64,000 nucleotides of DNA from positions 248,001 through 312,000 of the forward strand of contig JAPFFF010000003.1 in NCBI GenBank assembly GCA_039105265.1. The letters are read 5' to 3'. This DNA comes from Tritrichomonas musculus. Lineage: Eukaryota; Parabasalia; Tritrichomonadida; Tritrichomonadidae. Shown here piece by piece: positions 1 through 9,395 of the stretch. The notes beneath the pieces are model-generated. The model was not told the DNA's origin. It made no database searches and worked only from the letters and a program-made list of their open reading frames with translations. Numbering within the stretch: position 1 is the first letter of the stretch; each line of letters begins with the position of its first letter. The translations under genes were made by a program, and so were the position numbers.

Positions 1-653
1 TCAGCGATTTGAATTCCATTTGTGAATATTTGACGAAGTGTATAAATAGCTGGGAAAAGATCAATTCTTTCGGCTTGATCACCATCTTCTTTTGAAATTG
101 ATGAATCAATGTAAGATGCAAGGATTGGGACAAACTGTTTAGGAAGTGAGGCACTAAATTCAGTAGCAAGTTGGATGATGAATTCGGAAACAGCAAGAAC
201 TGATAAGTGATTATCTAAATCTTCGGCAATATTTGGGAAATGAGATAAATAGGATCCATTTGAATTTCTCAATAAATGAACAAAAACTCGCTGAAAATGT
301 CCTGCGCAAATAGTATCCCATTCATCAGTAGAACTTAAAAAGTTCTTGAAAAATTGTTCAAGTGTCGCTGATTTGAGAAGTTGTTGAGCATAATTAGACC
401 CACAAGTTAAAGTTTCCGTAGCAATTCGAGAAATTTTGTTGTAATTTTCGTGTTTTTCATTCTTCATTGTCATAGACCATTCGCACAATTCACCAATAAT
501 TTTCTCTTGAGATAAATATCTGATAAGATCAGCATTGTTTGTTCGAAGTTCTTGAAGCATATTTCCTTCTTGAAGGACATCACAAAGTGGAGAATTTGGA
601 TTATTTAAAAGTTCTGTAAGTGGATCTTCTTCTTGATCATCCCAAAAAGACAT
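1..653 (-). CDS. SAPS-family (PP6/Sit4 regulatory subunit) protein, 3' part missing
   Basis: The frame is open from an ATG at 653 to the left edge, 217 codons, with the C-terminal part outside the window. The N-terminus (MSFWDDQEEDPLTELL...) then LQEGNMLQELRTNN and LIRYLSQEKIIGELCEW follows the order seen at the start of SAPS proteins: a short Phe-Trp start, a helix ending in an ILQE-like motif, then a helix ending in a Leu-rich 'fLtr...eeLv' segment. The rest is all-helical and repeat-like. SAPS proteins are scaffolds that bind the PP6/Sit4-type phosphatase catalytic subunit in the cytoplasm. Family assignment is from memory of the fold pattern, not a search. The start is chosen because it is the only ATG fitting the family N-terminus. 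No clear Inr motif is visible just upstream. Confidence 0.7.
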   Translation of the reverse strand, partial: MSFWDDQEEDPLTELLNNPNSPLCDVLQEGNMLQELRTNNADLIRYLSQEKIIGELCEWSMTMKNEKHENYNKISRIATETLTCGSNYAQQLLKSATLEQFFKNFLSSTDEWDTICAGHFQRVFVHLLRNSNGSYLSHFPNIAEDLDNHLSVLAVSEFIIQLATEFSASLPKQFVPILASYIDSSISKEDGDQAERIDLFPAIYTLRQIFTNGIQIA

Positions 654-2211
654 CGCTATATGCCACTTTTTTATTATTCACCTTAAAGGATAAATCAAAA
701 TTTTTTTTTGAAATCTGAAAATGAATCTACTCAGGTTTAAACTTTAAATAAATCTATAGAGCAACAATAGCATTTCAATTTTGGATTTTAAAGAATAATA
801 TTTATCATTTTCACTCAAAGGCATTTCTGTTTTTGTTTCTAAAATAGCAAAATGCTTGCTTTTGATATGAAACAGAATAAAAGAAAACTGTGAAATGAGT
901 GTATGGGATGGTTAGTAATATATAATTAGGGGGATTCCAGTATTTAACCCAACAAAAAAAATAAGATGTTGTCACTGTTGTCCTTCATGGTCACTGCCTT
1001 CAACATCATTTGTAGATTATCATCATACTCATTATCAAATGATATTACCCTATTTTAATAAATTTGTCAAAAAAGCTTCTCTTAGTTATAATATCTAATT
1101 TACCATGCTTAAATCCAATCGTAAATGGACTCAATATACTATCATACTTTTCAATGATCATTCTCCACAAAACCATATTTTGATGTCCAATATTTTGACT
1201 AATTTTAGAAGTGCCCAATGATCAGTCAGACTAGCTATATGCTGTCCTAGTAGTTTCAAGGTAAATAGTTTTAGGTCTTTATTATTTTCCACATCATCAA
1301 TGAAAAACCAGCGTCGAAAAAACTCTGGCTCTGAATTCTTTGTAGCTAAGCCTTTTTTTTAAGTCATTGTATTCCTCTTGTAATTCTCAATAAATATATT
1401 CTCACTCTCCTCATATATTTGTTAATGTCTTCAGTTGAAATTTACCGAATTTTTACACAATTATCTTTATATCCTTTTTCAGGTGAGTCGCCACACTACT
1501 TTATCATCAAATATGTAGCAAATGAATGAAACAATAGAATATTTTTTTTTTTTTTTTTTGATGATATGAAAGAATATAATAATTATAATCAAATTAATTT
1601 TTCTTTATGAATAGAACCAAATATACATCAAGAAATCACATAATGCATTCATCATATTGATGAAGAGAATACACTAGGAAATTTCAATCTGAAGAAATTG
1701 TATTAAGCAAACTCAATAATGTGAAAAAATACTTCAAATCAAAACAAAAAACATTTCAATGAACCAGGAAAAAATAATCAGGTCCTTTCATGATATTTCT
1801 TATTGAGTTTGTGAACACTTGAAATAGAATCAATTACTTCTCATACTGGGAGGATGGTTGATAATATTGGCATTTAAAGCAAAGATCTGAGTATTATAAT
1901 GACTACTCTCTTTCTGTATTTATTTTGCGAATTATGAGCTCATGTTATAGTTTGAAGTATACTGGATTTTTCTTTGACGAATTTGGCTTTCAAGTCATTT
2001 CAGATGGTAAATCAAATGAAAAGTTTTTTTTTTTTTGGGATTAACAAAAGGCTAGCTATATTCTCATTCTGCTCTTCGCACATATAGATCTAATGCGTTT
2101 AAATATGAGCCATATTCAATACCACTATTTGATATATGTTTTAAGAAAATTTTTCTATTCAAAAAGTTGAAAAGAAAAATTTTAAGAGAACGTTTAATCC
2201 CTACATTATAA
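654..2211. other. Intergenic spacer, no gene seen
   Basis: About 1.56 kb without a sustained frame on either strand. It holds two poly-T runs (near 1541-1559 and 2024-2036). Short stretches around 1560-2000 read as broken coding-like text on both strands, too degenerate to assign. An in-frame TAA sits directly before the ATG of the next gene at 2212. Confidence 0.5.
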
Positions 2212-4620
2212 ATGATTGTTTTCTTCCTATTAAATTATTGGTGGTTAAATAATATTGGTGAAGATTTTGGAATTCCAAATGAAGATATCAATTATACAAA
2301 TATTGAATATAATGGAAGTACGATTACCATCAATGTTATGGCAGATGGGGCAAATGTTAATCATGAAGTTTACAAAGGACGCGCAATCCAAGATCAATTT
2401 ATTGACGCCTTTTTAGATAAACCACAAGAAATTCCACCTAATCCATTAGTCAATGGAATCATTGGACAAAAGATTTTATCAGTTGCAGCAGGTCGTAAAA
2501 ATTATCAAAATGCCAGTGGTATTGCTTATGCATCTAGAGTATCGTCGTTTAATTTTTACAATTCATCTGGACACATAGAATCACTTGAATATTTGGTATG
2601 TCTAAATCCAGATAAATGGAATATATCTGTCATAGCTTTAATTGATAGATTTTGCTATTCACGTGAATGCAAATATCAGCGTGTTGATTATTTACCACAT
2701 TCTTTTGCCGACCGTTGCTTATATTCTGTACTTGATTCAAAGTCACAAAAACATTTTGTTGTTCCTTCAGGAAATTATACATCGGATATCTTCTTTTCAC
2801 CTCCAAGCCGTTGGCCTCTTGTTTTTACAATCGGATCAGTATCAAATCGTGGCTTTATATTAAACCATGGATGCGAAGGAGCTGGACTTTTCTTAGTTTG
2901 TCCAGGAACTCGTGAAAACAATGACACAGCTCCAGCAAAAATCCCAGCAGCTCTTCCTGATACAGAGGTCAGTTGGGATTATAATTCTTTCCATGAAAGT
3001 AATGCATCAGCTGGAATTTTTGCAGGCAGTCTTGCAATTATTATGGAAGCCAATCCAAAATTAACTTTATCCGACCACTTCTTCATTTGCGCGATGACAG
3101 CAACTAAAAATAGCCCACGCTCATTCCTCTGGAAGAAAAATGCTTTTGGTCTTTATCATAACAGACGATCAGGCTTTGGCAGATTAAATTTAGGGAAAGC
3201 CGTAGAATTAGCTAAAAAATGGCCAAAACCTTTAGGCTTGATTAAAATGTTTCGAGTTAAAGAAAATAAAACACCGAATAAACCAATAAGTCTTACTAAT
3301 ACTGATTCTGAAGTTAATGTCACAATTGAAGTTATACCAATGAAATTTAATCGGACTATTTATCGGAATAACGTTCCAATAATAGAAGAAGATGAATTGA
3401 CTAATCAATCAACGGTTGTTGAAGTAGTTATTTCACTTTATTTTGCAGATCTTGGTTTTGGCAGTTTCACTTGCCAAATAGTATCACCAAATCAAGATAA
3501 AAGATATGAATTAAAAATTCTCACAGAATGGTCAGATCTTAATGAAAATATTGCACAATTACATCTCCCGTCCTATCAATTCCTTGGTGAAAGGGCAATC
3601 GGTAATTGGACATTATGCATTCCAAAAATTGACAACGCTTCTCGTGGTATTCTTGTTCATGTAGGAATGGATATTTATTTTGTTGATGAACCACCTGATC
3701 AATCATTGATCGATCAAGCGGATGGTGCCAATCCTAATCAACCAATTGAGTTTCACGACAATTCAAATGCACAATTAAAAACAAAAAATAATTATGACTA
3801 TATCCAATACTATGATAATATTAATTTGTCAGGCAAACCTCCGTTCAGGTTCTTAAAAGATTCGGTATCAATGGAAGCTAACAAGAGTGCTACTATTGAC
3901 ATCGAAGTTCGTGAAGATTTTCGGCATTGTTGGGTAGTTTCATATTTTCAAAGTGACGATGAAGACATGAATCGTTTGAAAGTTAAGCCTAAGATTTCTA
4001 GTGATAACAGAACGATGACCTTAGGAATGGTACCTACAGTTTTTAATGATGCATTGAAGATGCGATTTGTTATTGAATCTCTTGGTGAAGGATGCGGATT
4101 TACCGCAAATATTAGTGTCAATTATTCAAATAAATTAAAACCAAATACAATGTGGCTTACTGATTATCATGACTTTCGTATTCCTCTTCGAACAACAAAA
4201 ATGACAGTTAATTGGGCTCTCAATCTTAAAAATATTTTAGATGATGGATATTCGACATCTGTGTGTATATCAATCATTTCAATGGAATCATACCAAGTTT
4301 TAAGAAGATCATTTGAAAGAAATACAGGTAGTGCTGAAATTTATTTAACAGATGACAAAGGTATTACGCCTTCAAACCGACAATTCATGCTCGAAATTTC
4401 CCCTTCTTCGCCTATCGACAACTCTGCAATTACATTCAAACCCATTCAACAAACAATTACTATTGAAACAGCTCCTGGAAATTATCGTCCTTATAAAAAT
4501 CCTTTCCCACTTTCCCGCTTGATTGGTATATCTGTACTTCTCGGAATCGCTTTTATTTACGTCTTTGTTCGTATTGTATTCCTTTTTAGGAAGAAGATTA
4601 TGAACGTGGATGAATTGTAA
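2212..4620 (+). CDS. Kexin/furin-like subtilisin (S8B) homologue, catalytically dead, membrane-anchored
   Basis: 802 residues. It begins with a short hydrophobic stretch (IVFFLL) and runs at once into a catalytic-domain start (WWLNNIGEDFG, compare the W-L-N-x-G-Q opening of S8 proteases), so no propeptide is present; TAA precedes the ATG. The subtilisin core is recognisable: VMADGANVNHE at 42-52, GIIGQK at 82-87, GIAYASRV at 103-110, PSGN at 185-188 and HESNASAGIFAG at 261-272. In active convertases these hold Asp (DDG), His (HGT), the oxyanion Asn and Ser (GTSASAP). Here the triad positions are Ala44, Ile84 and Asn264; only the oxyanion Asn188 is kept. A P/Homo-B-like domain follows at about 365-490 (SPNQDKRYEL, GNWTLCI). 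Near the C-terminus is one transmembrane helix (about 769-792) and a short basic tail. Many N-x-S/T sites suggest a glycosylated lumenal or surface domain. Likely a non-peptidase homologue; function unknown. Confidence 0.75.
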   Translation: MIVFFLLNYWWLNNIGEDFGIPNEDINYTNIEYNGSTITINVMADGANVNHEVYKGRAIQDQFIDAFLDKPQEIPPNPLVNGIIGQKILSVAAGRKNYQNASGIAYASRVSSFNFYNSSGHIESLEYLVCLNPDKWNISVIALIDRFCYSRECKYQRVDYLPHSFADRCLYSVLDSKSQKHFVVPSGNYTSDIFFSPPSRWPLVFTIGSVSNRGFILNHGCEGAGLFLVCPGTRENNDTAPAKIPAALPDTEVSWDYNSFHESNASAGIFAGSLAIIMEANPKLTLSDHFFICAMTATKNSPRSFLWKKNAFGLYHNRRSGFGRLNLGKAVELAKKWPKPLGLIKMFRVKENKTPNKPISLTNTDSEVNVTIEVIPMKFNRTIYRNNVPIIEEDELTNQSTVVEVVISLYFADLGFGSFTCQIVSPNQDKRYELKILTEWSDLNENIAQLHLPSYQFLGERAIGNWTLCIPKIDNASRGILVHVGMDIYFVDEPPDQSLIDQADGANPNQPIEFHDNSNAQLKTKNNYDYIQYYDNINLSGKPPFRFLKDSVSMEANKSATIDIEVREDFRHCWVVSYFQSDDEDMNRLKVKPKISSDNRTMTLGMVPTVFNDALKMRFVIESLGEGCGFTANISVNYSNKLKPNTMWLTDYHDFRIPLRTTKMTVNWALNLKNILDDGYSTSVCISIISMESYQVLRRSFERNTGSAEIYLTDDKGITPSNRQFMLEISPSSPIDNSAITFKPIQQTITIETAPGNYRPYKNPFPLSRLIGISVLLGIAFIYVFVRIVFLFRKKIMNVDEL

Positions 4621-4878
4621 AATAAGCTTTTTACATTATTACACAATATAAAATTGCTTATTGAGATTGTATTTAGATTTATTCATATTTATATATGAAG
4701 AGCGGATAAAATCTTTAGATATATGTTTCTTTGTTATATTACTTATATTATTTAAAATATCTTTCTGATCTCTTACCTTTTTAATTGTGTTATGGAATAA
4801 CGCATTTTTTTTAAACTTTTTCAAAAAATAAAAATATGTTCAATTCAATTTATAATATTTTCAAAGAAGTAAATTTTA

Positions 4879-5712
4879 ATGGAATTGTTTTTAAATTCTC
4901 TATCTCAAGAAGCATATTCATTAACAAAATCAGCATCCCAAGCAGAGCATTCACATTTTGAATTACAAGAGGAATACAATAACTTAAAAAATTATACAAG
5001 ACAACAATTAATTCAATCATCACTTGGCCTTCATATTCCGAGCTTGAAAACTTCAAAAGATCTTTCAAATACTTCTAGAAGTAAAAGTGGTATAATTAAA
5101 AAACCTACACCTGATTTGACTACTTCTCACGTTGAAACTTTATCAAAAACTATATCCACAGTTAAAAAATCTAAACTTCGATTTAAGCCTCAGAAAAAAA
5201 TTCACAATAGAAGCGCTAGTGTATCCTCTCTTAGGCGTCCACAAAAAACAGCAAATTTAAGTTCAAATACCAATTCTATTCAAAACCTGAATGCTCAAGC
5301 GAGAGAAAGACAAAATAATGAACAACCACAGTTTTTAAAGACTTTAAATATTAATACAGATCATCACCAGTATCAGCCAAAACAACAAAAACAGCAATCT
5401 TCTTCTCGCTCAAAACAAGAGCTGAAATTTACTCAACGTTCTCTTAATCTGAATTCATCTAGACTTATTGTACCGTCTCATCCATTCGTTATATCTCCTT
5501 CTTTAGGTGGAGAAGGATGCGATTATCAAGACCATAACCATTTCACCGATATACCACCAATTCAAAATGAAAGAAGGAAAGGATTAAAAAAGGCACAATC
5601 ACCATTTTTTGCTAGAGTTTTTTCAGAAACTGCTAATCCAAATATACCTCCAGATTCACCATATCGAAGACCTAAAGAAGAAACAATAGATTATAATATT
5701 CATGTTTATTAA
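4879..5712 (+). CDS. Hypothetical Ser/Gln/Lys-rich protein
   Basis: 277 residues, family not recognised. Residues 1-45 are helical and coiled-coil-like (LSQEAYSLTKSASQAEHSH). The remainder is low in hydrophobic residues and rich in Ser, Lys, Gln and Asn, with basic patches (KKSKLRFKPQKKIHNRS), so it is probably disordered. A more ordered Pro-rich C-terminus contains IPPDSPYRRPKEE. Codon use and the bounded ATG look like a real gene rather than chance in AT-rich DNA. No signal peptide or membrane helix is seen. It lies 258 bp after the pseudo-protease gene and converges on the GPATCH1-like gene. A cytoskeleton-associated or scaffold role is possible but nothing specific supports it. Confidence 0.55.
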   Translation: MELFLNSLSQEAYSLTKSASQAEHSHFELQEEYNNLKNYTRQQLIQSSLGLHIPSLKTSKDLSNTSRSKSGIIKKPTPDLTTSHVETLSKTISTVKKSKLRFKPQKKIHNRSASVSSLRRPQKTANLSSNTNSIQNLNAQARERQNNEQPQFLKTLNINTDHHQYQPKQQKQQSSSRSKQELKFTQRSLNLNSSRLIVPSHPFVISPSLGGEGCDYQDHNHFTDIPPIQNERRKGLKKAQSPFFARVFSETANPNIPPDSPYRRPKEETIDYNIHVY

Positions 5713-6035
5713 TGCTTTGTAATCTTTTCAAATAACATCAATTTTATGTTTTCTGAAAACTTCTAAGAATATTTGTTTGTTTTATAAAACTCTTTGCGGT
5801 AATTAAAATTATTTTTTTTCAATGAATTATAAACAGAAAGTAGCAATCTAGAACAATCGACACCACCAATAAAAATCATAATTTGAATTAGAATTTTTAC
5901 TTTAAATTGTTATCTTTGACAGTGAACATATAAATTTTATTTGGCGTTTTTACAAATAGGATAATATAAAAAATTTTTTTAAATACGCAAAACATTTTAT
6001 AAAAACAAGAAATAAAGAATGATAAGACTATCTTA

Positions 6036-6782
6036 TCATGCGTCTTTTCTCCAGCTTCTTTTGCTTGAGTCAGGTTCAGCAGATATTCCACTGACTCCCA
6101 TACAAAATCTTTTTCTAAGAAGTTTTGCTGGTTCCCATCTGATTTTAACTCTTTTTTCAGGGGCTCCATACATTGCTTTTGCTGTTTCTTTTTCGCCTTC
6201 AAGATGAAACATTGTGGCCATATTAAATTCTTCAATTGGACGTTCTGCTGGAGTTGTACTTCCATCTTCAAGAACTGGTAAATGTACAGGCTCTGATTTA
6301 TAATCGGATGGAAGTGGCGGAATAGGCCATTGCTCATATTCCAAGGGCGGGATTACGATCCAATCATCGCCACCTGTACTGGTATCATCAGGAAGAAATT
6401 CGTGTGAAAATTGAAAAAATGGCGATTTTGTTTTGTATAAATCATCAAGTGTAAATCCAAATGATTCTAATAAATGAACTTCTTCTTCAGAAAAAGGAAG
6501 TGGACCATGAGGACCAAAATATGATTTAGGCTGTGCAACTTGGATTTGCGACATTCCAAAATCATCAAAATCTTCATGATCCATAAAATCTTCTTTTTTT
6601 TGCTGAGGTAATTTTGGAGCTTTTCGATCTCGAGACGAAAAATAAGGAAGAGAAACAAAGCCAGATTCATCAGCAACAGTATTTTGATTTCCAGCAACAA
6701 AACCACCATGAAATATTTTTCTTCCAAATTGATCACGAGGTGCTTGATCGGGATTGACTTTTCTTCTTCTATTTCCAAACAT
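6036..6782 (-). CDS. GPATCH1/TGH-like protein (DUF1604 region) lacking the G-patch
   Basis: 248 residues. Residues about 12-78 match the N-terminal region of G-patch domain protein 1 (human GPATCH1, plant TOUGH): DQFGRKIFHGGFVAGNQNTV, GFVSLPYFSSR, EDFMDHEDFDDFGM. In the family this region precedes a Gly-rich G-patch that activates a spliceosomal DEAH helicase. Here no G-patch is visible between the N-terminal region and the C-terminus; the middle is Pro/acidic. A C-terminal segment RWEPAKLLRKRFCMGV resembles the 'P-LLCKRFNVPDP' motif found further along in GPATCH1. The protein is therefore a short version keeping two conserved blocks. A nuclear mRNA-processing role is inferred. It is transcribed divergently from the next gene across only 39 bp, with a candidate Inr at 6790-6794. 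Confidence 0.65.
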   Translation of the reverse strand: MFGNRRRKVNPDQAPRDQFGRKIFHGGFVAGNQNTVADESGFVSLPYFSSRDRKAPKLPQQKKEDFMDHEDFDDFGMSQIQVAQPKSYFGPHGPLPFSEEEVHLLESFGFTLDDLYKTKSPFFQFSHEFLPDDTSTGGDDWIVIPPLEYEQWPIPPLPSDYKSEPVHLPVLEDGSTTPAERPIEEFNMATMFHLEGEKETAKAMYGAPEKRVKIRWEPAKLLRKRFCMGVSGISAEPDSSKRSWRKDA

Positions 6783-6789
6783 TAGCGTA

Positions 6790-6794
6790 TATGA
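6790..6794 (-). promoter_or_regulatory. Candidate trichomonad Inr (TCATA) for the GPATCH1-like gene
   Basis: On the minus strand TCATA lies with its A ten bases before the ATG at 6782, fitting the TCA(+1)Py(T/A) initiator and the short leaders typical of trichomonads. It is inside the 39-bp divergent spacer. Confidence 0.4.
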
Positions 6795-6821
6795 CGATTA
6801 AAAACAAAACAATTTTTTTTA

Positions 6822-7478
6822 ATGGATGAAATAATAGCTTTACAAGAAAAATTAAAAAAAATAGCAGAAGCTCGACGTCTTAATGCCAAAATACGAGAAT
6901 CATTAAAGAAAAGGCTTCAAATTGTCGATGCACAGATTTATTCTAAAACTGTTTCAAAAGATTCGCTTGAGCCTTTTTATTATGAAGCACCAAAGTTATG
7001 GGGGCTCAATTATTTCGAATATTCAAAATTGTCTCAATTATTTTGGGGCCGAACCCGCAAAAACGCTGAAGATCATGTTAATTATAATAAAAGCTATAAA
7101 ACTTATTTAACAATGAACGATAAAAAGGCATTGTACTTGAACCAATATCGTTCCTCTAAGCAGAAAGCTCTTATGATAACTAAAGAAAATTGTTCTCTTG
7201 TTGTTTTTTCAAAACAGCATCCAATATTAGCGCCGATTCGACTTAAACCATATTCTGTGCATGATGTTATTAGATATTATATTTTTTCAAAATTATATGG
7301 ACAAACATTTGCGATAAGTTCTGTATATCCTAACATTTCTGGTATAGTTATGAAAAGACTGGTAAAAAATCTTATGCATGGTAGAAAAAACGCACCTGAA
7401 CTTGATTCATTAGGCATCGATAGAGATGAAATGCAAAATTATATAACAAGTGTAATTATGAGCCTTAAACAGGATTAA
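6822..7478 (+). CDS. Hypothetical protein, basic, helical
   Basis: 218 residues, not recognised. The first about 45 residues form a Lys/Glu-rich helix (LQEKLKKIAEARRLNAKIR), probably a coiled coil. The rest is mixed alpha/beta with many Tyr and Lys (YNKSYKTYLTMNDKKALYL, YSVHDVIRYYIFSKLYGQTF). No transmembrane segment or signal peptide is seen. The frame has normal codon use for the window and starts at an isolated ATG following an A-rich and T-rich leader, 39 bp from the divergent GPATCH1-like gene. A shared promoter region is likely, but this says little about function. Confidence 0.6.
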   Translation: MDEIIALQEKLKKIAEARRLNAKIRESLKKRLQIVDAQIYSKTVSKDSLEPFYYEAPKLWGLNYFEYSKLSQLFWGRTRKNAEDHVNYNKSYKTYLTMNDKKALYLNQYRSSKQKALMITKENCSLVVFSKQHPILAPIRLKPYSVHDVIRYYIFSKLYGQTFAISSVYPNISGIVMKRLVKNLMHGRKNAPELDSLGIDRDEMQNYITSVIMSLKQD

Positions 7479-8258
7479 AATACATACAATATTTATACCA
7501 AGTAAAATTAATTCAATCATGATGATAACATTCGGAAAATAATATTTTTTTTATCTTATCTTTTCGAAATCAAAAACTGATTTCAATTTTTAATAAATAC
7601 TCTACCTACATGAATAAGTACCTAATAAAGATAAGAAACTCTCTTTTTTTACAATTTTTACTACGATTTTTTTAATTCAAATTTTGAATAGGTGCGGATT
7701 TAATTTTCTGATACCAAAAAATAAAAAATTTTAATTGAAAAACCTGAAGATATTTCAGAATATTTAAACTCTTGAAAACTTTATATTGAAAACTTATTTA
7801 GGTTTATGCATAATAAAATTTAATATACATTAAGAAATGGACAATATAAAAAAAAAACAATACATCAAAATCTTGAAAGAAAATTTCTGTAAAATCATAA
7901 ATTCAATTTTTTAAACGTAAACGTATAAATCTTTATTATTTCTTCATGCAAAAGTTAAAAATCAAATTTTTTATGTTAAATACAATGGTGTTAAAATAAA
8001 ATTAATGAAATCATTGAATGGTCTCTTTTTGAAATAACTAATTCAAATCTTTACTACACGATCATTCAATATTTAACTCACATCAAACTTTTTGTGAATA
8101 TAAACTATTCAAACAATTAGTCGGCTAAAGACTTCAATTGAAATTTTATCGAAGTATTGAATTTCTTAAACTCAAATCTACGATATCTAATTGAATTTTT
8201 TTTTCTTTTTCTAAAAAAAATTTTCAATTTTGATGACATCATTTCAATTTAAAGAATA
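7479..8258. other. Intergenic AT-rich spacer
   Basis: About 780 bp of A/T-rich sequence with short A or T runs. No frame, inverted terminal repeat or RNA gene was recognised. Its right end carries the candidate initiator for the cysteine synthase gene. Confidence 0.5.
8239..8243 (+). promoter_or_regulatory. Candidate Inr (TCATT) for cysteine synthase
   Basis: TCATT with its A at 8241, 18 bases before the ATG at 8259, matches the TCA-Py-T/A initiator of trichomonads. Confidence 0.4.
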
Positions 8259-9155
8259 ATGATTGCTGATTCCGTTCTTGATTTAATTGGAAATACACCA
8301 ATGGTTCGTATCAACAAGATGAATACTAACAAAGATGTCAAAGTTTATGCTAAACTAGAAGGTTTTGAACCATCTGGTAGTATCAAAGATCGAATTGCAT
8401 TAAAAATGATTAATGAAGCTGAAAAAAGTGGAGAACTCAAACCAGGAAAGATCATTCTTGAAGCTACTTCGGGCAACACTGGTATTGGACTTGCAATGGT
8501 TGGAGCACAAAAAGGATATAAAGTTATTGTTGTTATGAGTTCTGCCGTTTCAATTGAGAGAAGGAAAATAATGAAAGCTTTTGGTGCAGATGTCATTCTT
8601 ACTGCTGCTGATCTTGGAACTGATGGTGCAATTATGAAAGTTCGTGAAATGATGGCTGAAAATCCTGATAAATACTATAATCCAAACCAATTTTCTAATG
8701 AGAACAACAAACTAGCTCATAAAAAGACAGCTGAAGAGATTTGGAAGCAAACTGGTGGAAAAGTTACTCATTTCGTGGCATCTCTTGGAACTTCAGGAAC
8801 ATTAATGGGTGTTGGAAAAGCATTGAAAGATTTCAATCCTAATATTAAGATCATTGAGGCTCAACCAGAAGAAGGACATAAGATTCAAGGTCTGAAAAAT
8901 ATGAAAGAAGCTATTGTTCCGAAGATATATGATCCATCAATGGTTGACCAACATATTATCATTAATACAGAAGATGCTTATGAAGTTGCTAGAAGAATTG
9001 TTAAAGAAGAATCTTTATTCATTGGAATGAGTAGTGGTGCAGCAATGAAAGCTGTTCTTGATATCCTTCCAAATCTTCCAAAGGATAGTGTAGTTGTTGT
9101 TATGTTCCCTGATAGAGGTGAGAAATATCTAAGTACAAAACTTTATGAAATTTAA
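8259..9155 (+). CDS. Cysteine synthase (PLP-dependent, CysK/CysM family)
   Basis: 298 residues, full length. Makes L-cysteine from an activated serine and sulfide in the cytosol. Visible motifs: LIGNTPMVRI at the N-terminus; EPSGSIKDR with the PLP Schiff-base lysine at Lys43; ATSGNTGIG substrate loop; ASLGTSGTLMGVG phosphate-binding loop; SSGAAMK near the C-terminus that contacts the pyridine ring. The EAQPEEGHKIQG loop is CysM-like rather than the longer CysK form. In Trichomonas vaginalis the homologous enzyme works without a serine acetyltransferase and has been proposed to use O-phosphoserine; extending that here is inference. The family is bacterial-like in trichomonads and often cited as laterally acquired. 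Codon use does not stand out from neighbours. Confidence 0.93.
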   Translation: MIADSVLDLIGNTPMVRINKMNTNKDVKVYAKLEGFEPSGSIKDRIALKMINEAEKSGELKPGKIILEATSGNTGIGLAMVGAQKGYKVIVVMSSAVSIERRKIMKAFGADVILTAADLGTDGAIMKVREMMAENPDKYYNPNQFSNENNKLAHKKTAEEIWKQTGGKVTHFVASLGTSGTLMGVGKALKDFNPNIKIIEAQPEEGHKIQGLKNMKEAIVPKIYDPSMVDQHIIINTEDAYEVARRIVKEESLFIGMSSGAAMKAVLDILPNLPKDSVVVVMFPDRGEKYLSTKLYEI

Positions 9156-9395
9156 GATTCAAAAATTTTGGTACATAATGCGGTATCATTTTACTTTTAT
9201 AGAATATAAATTATATAAACAACTTCAGATTTAAATGTTAATCAACTTTTTTTTTTTGTAAATCTTTTGTTTTTTTCTTTTCGAAAATTTTGAAATCTGG
9301 ACAACTTTTTAAAAGCTTTTTTATACAATTTTTAGTAAAGATTTCTCAATTTTTGAATTTCATCAGAAAAAAAAAAGTAAACGCATCAGTGCAAA

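Noticed and set aside
4639-5068. Small minus-strand frames at 4639-4824 and 4850-5068
   Set aside because: The first is AT-rich filler; the second is a shadow of the 4879 gene.
5897-6337. 146-codon minus-strand frame overlapping the GPATCH1-like gene
   Set aside because: It lies in another frame of a gene with clear family motifs, and its text beyond the overlap is AT-rich filler.
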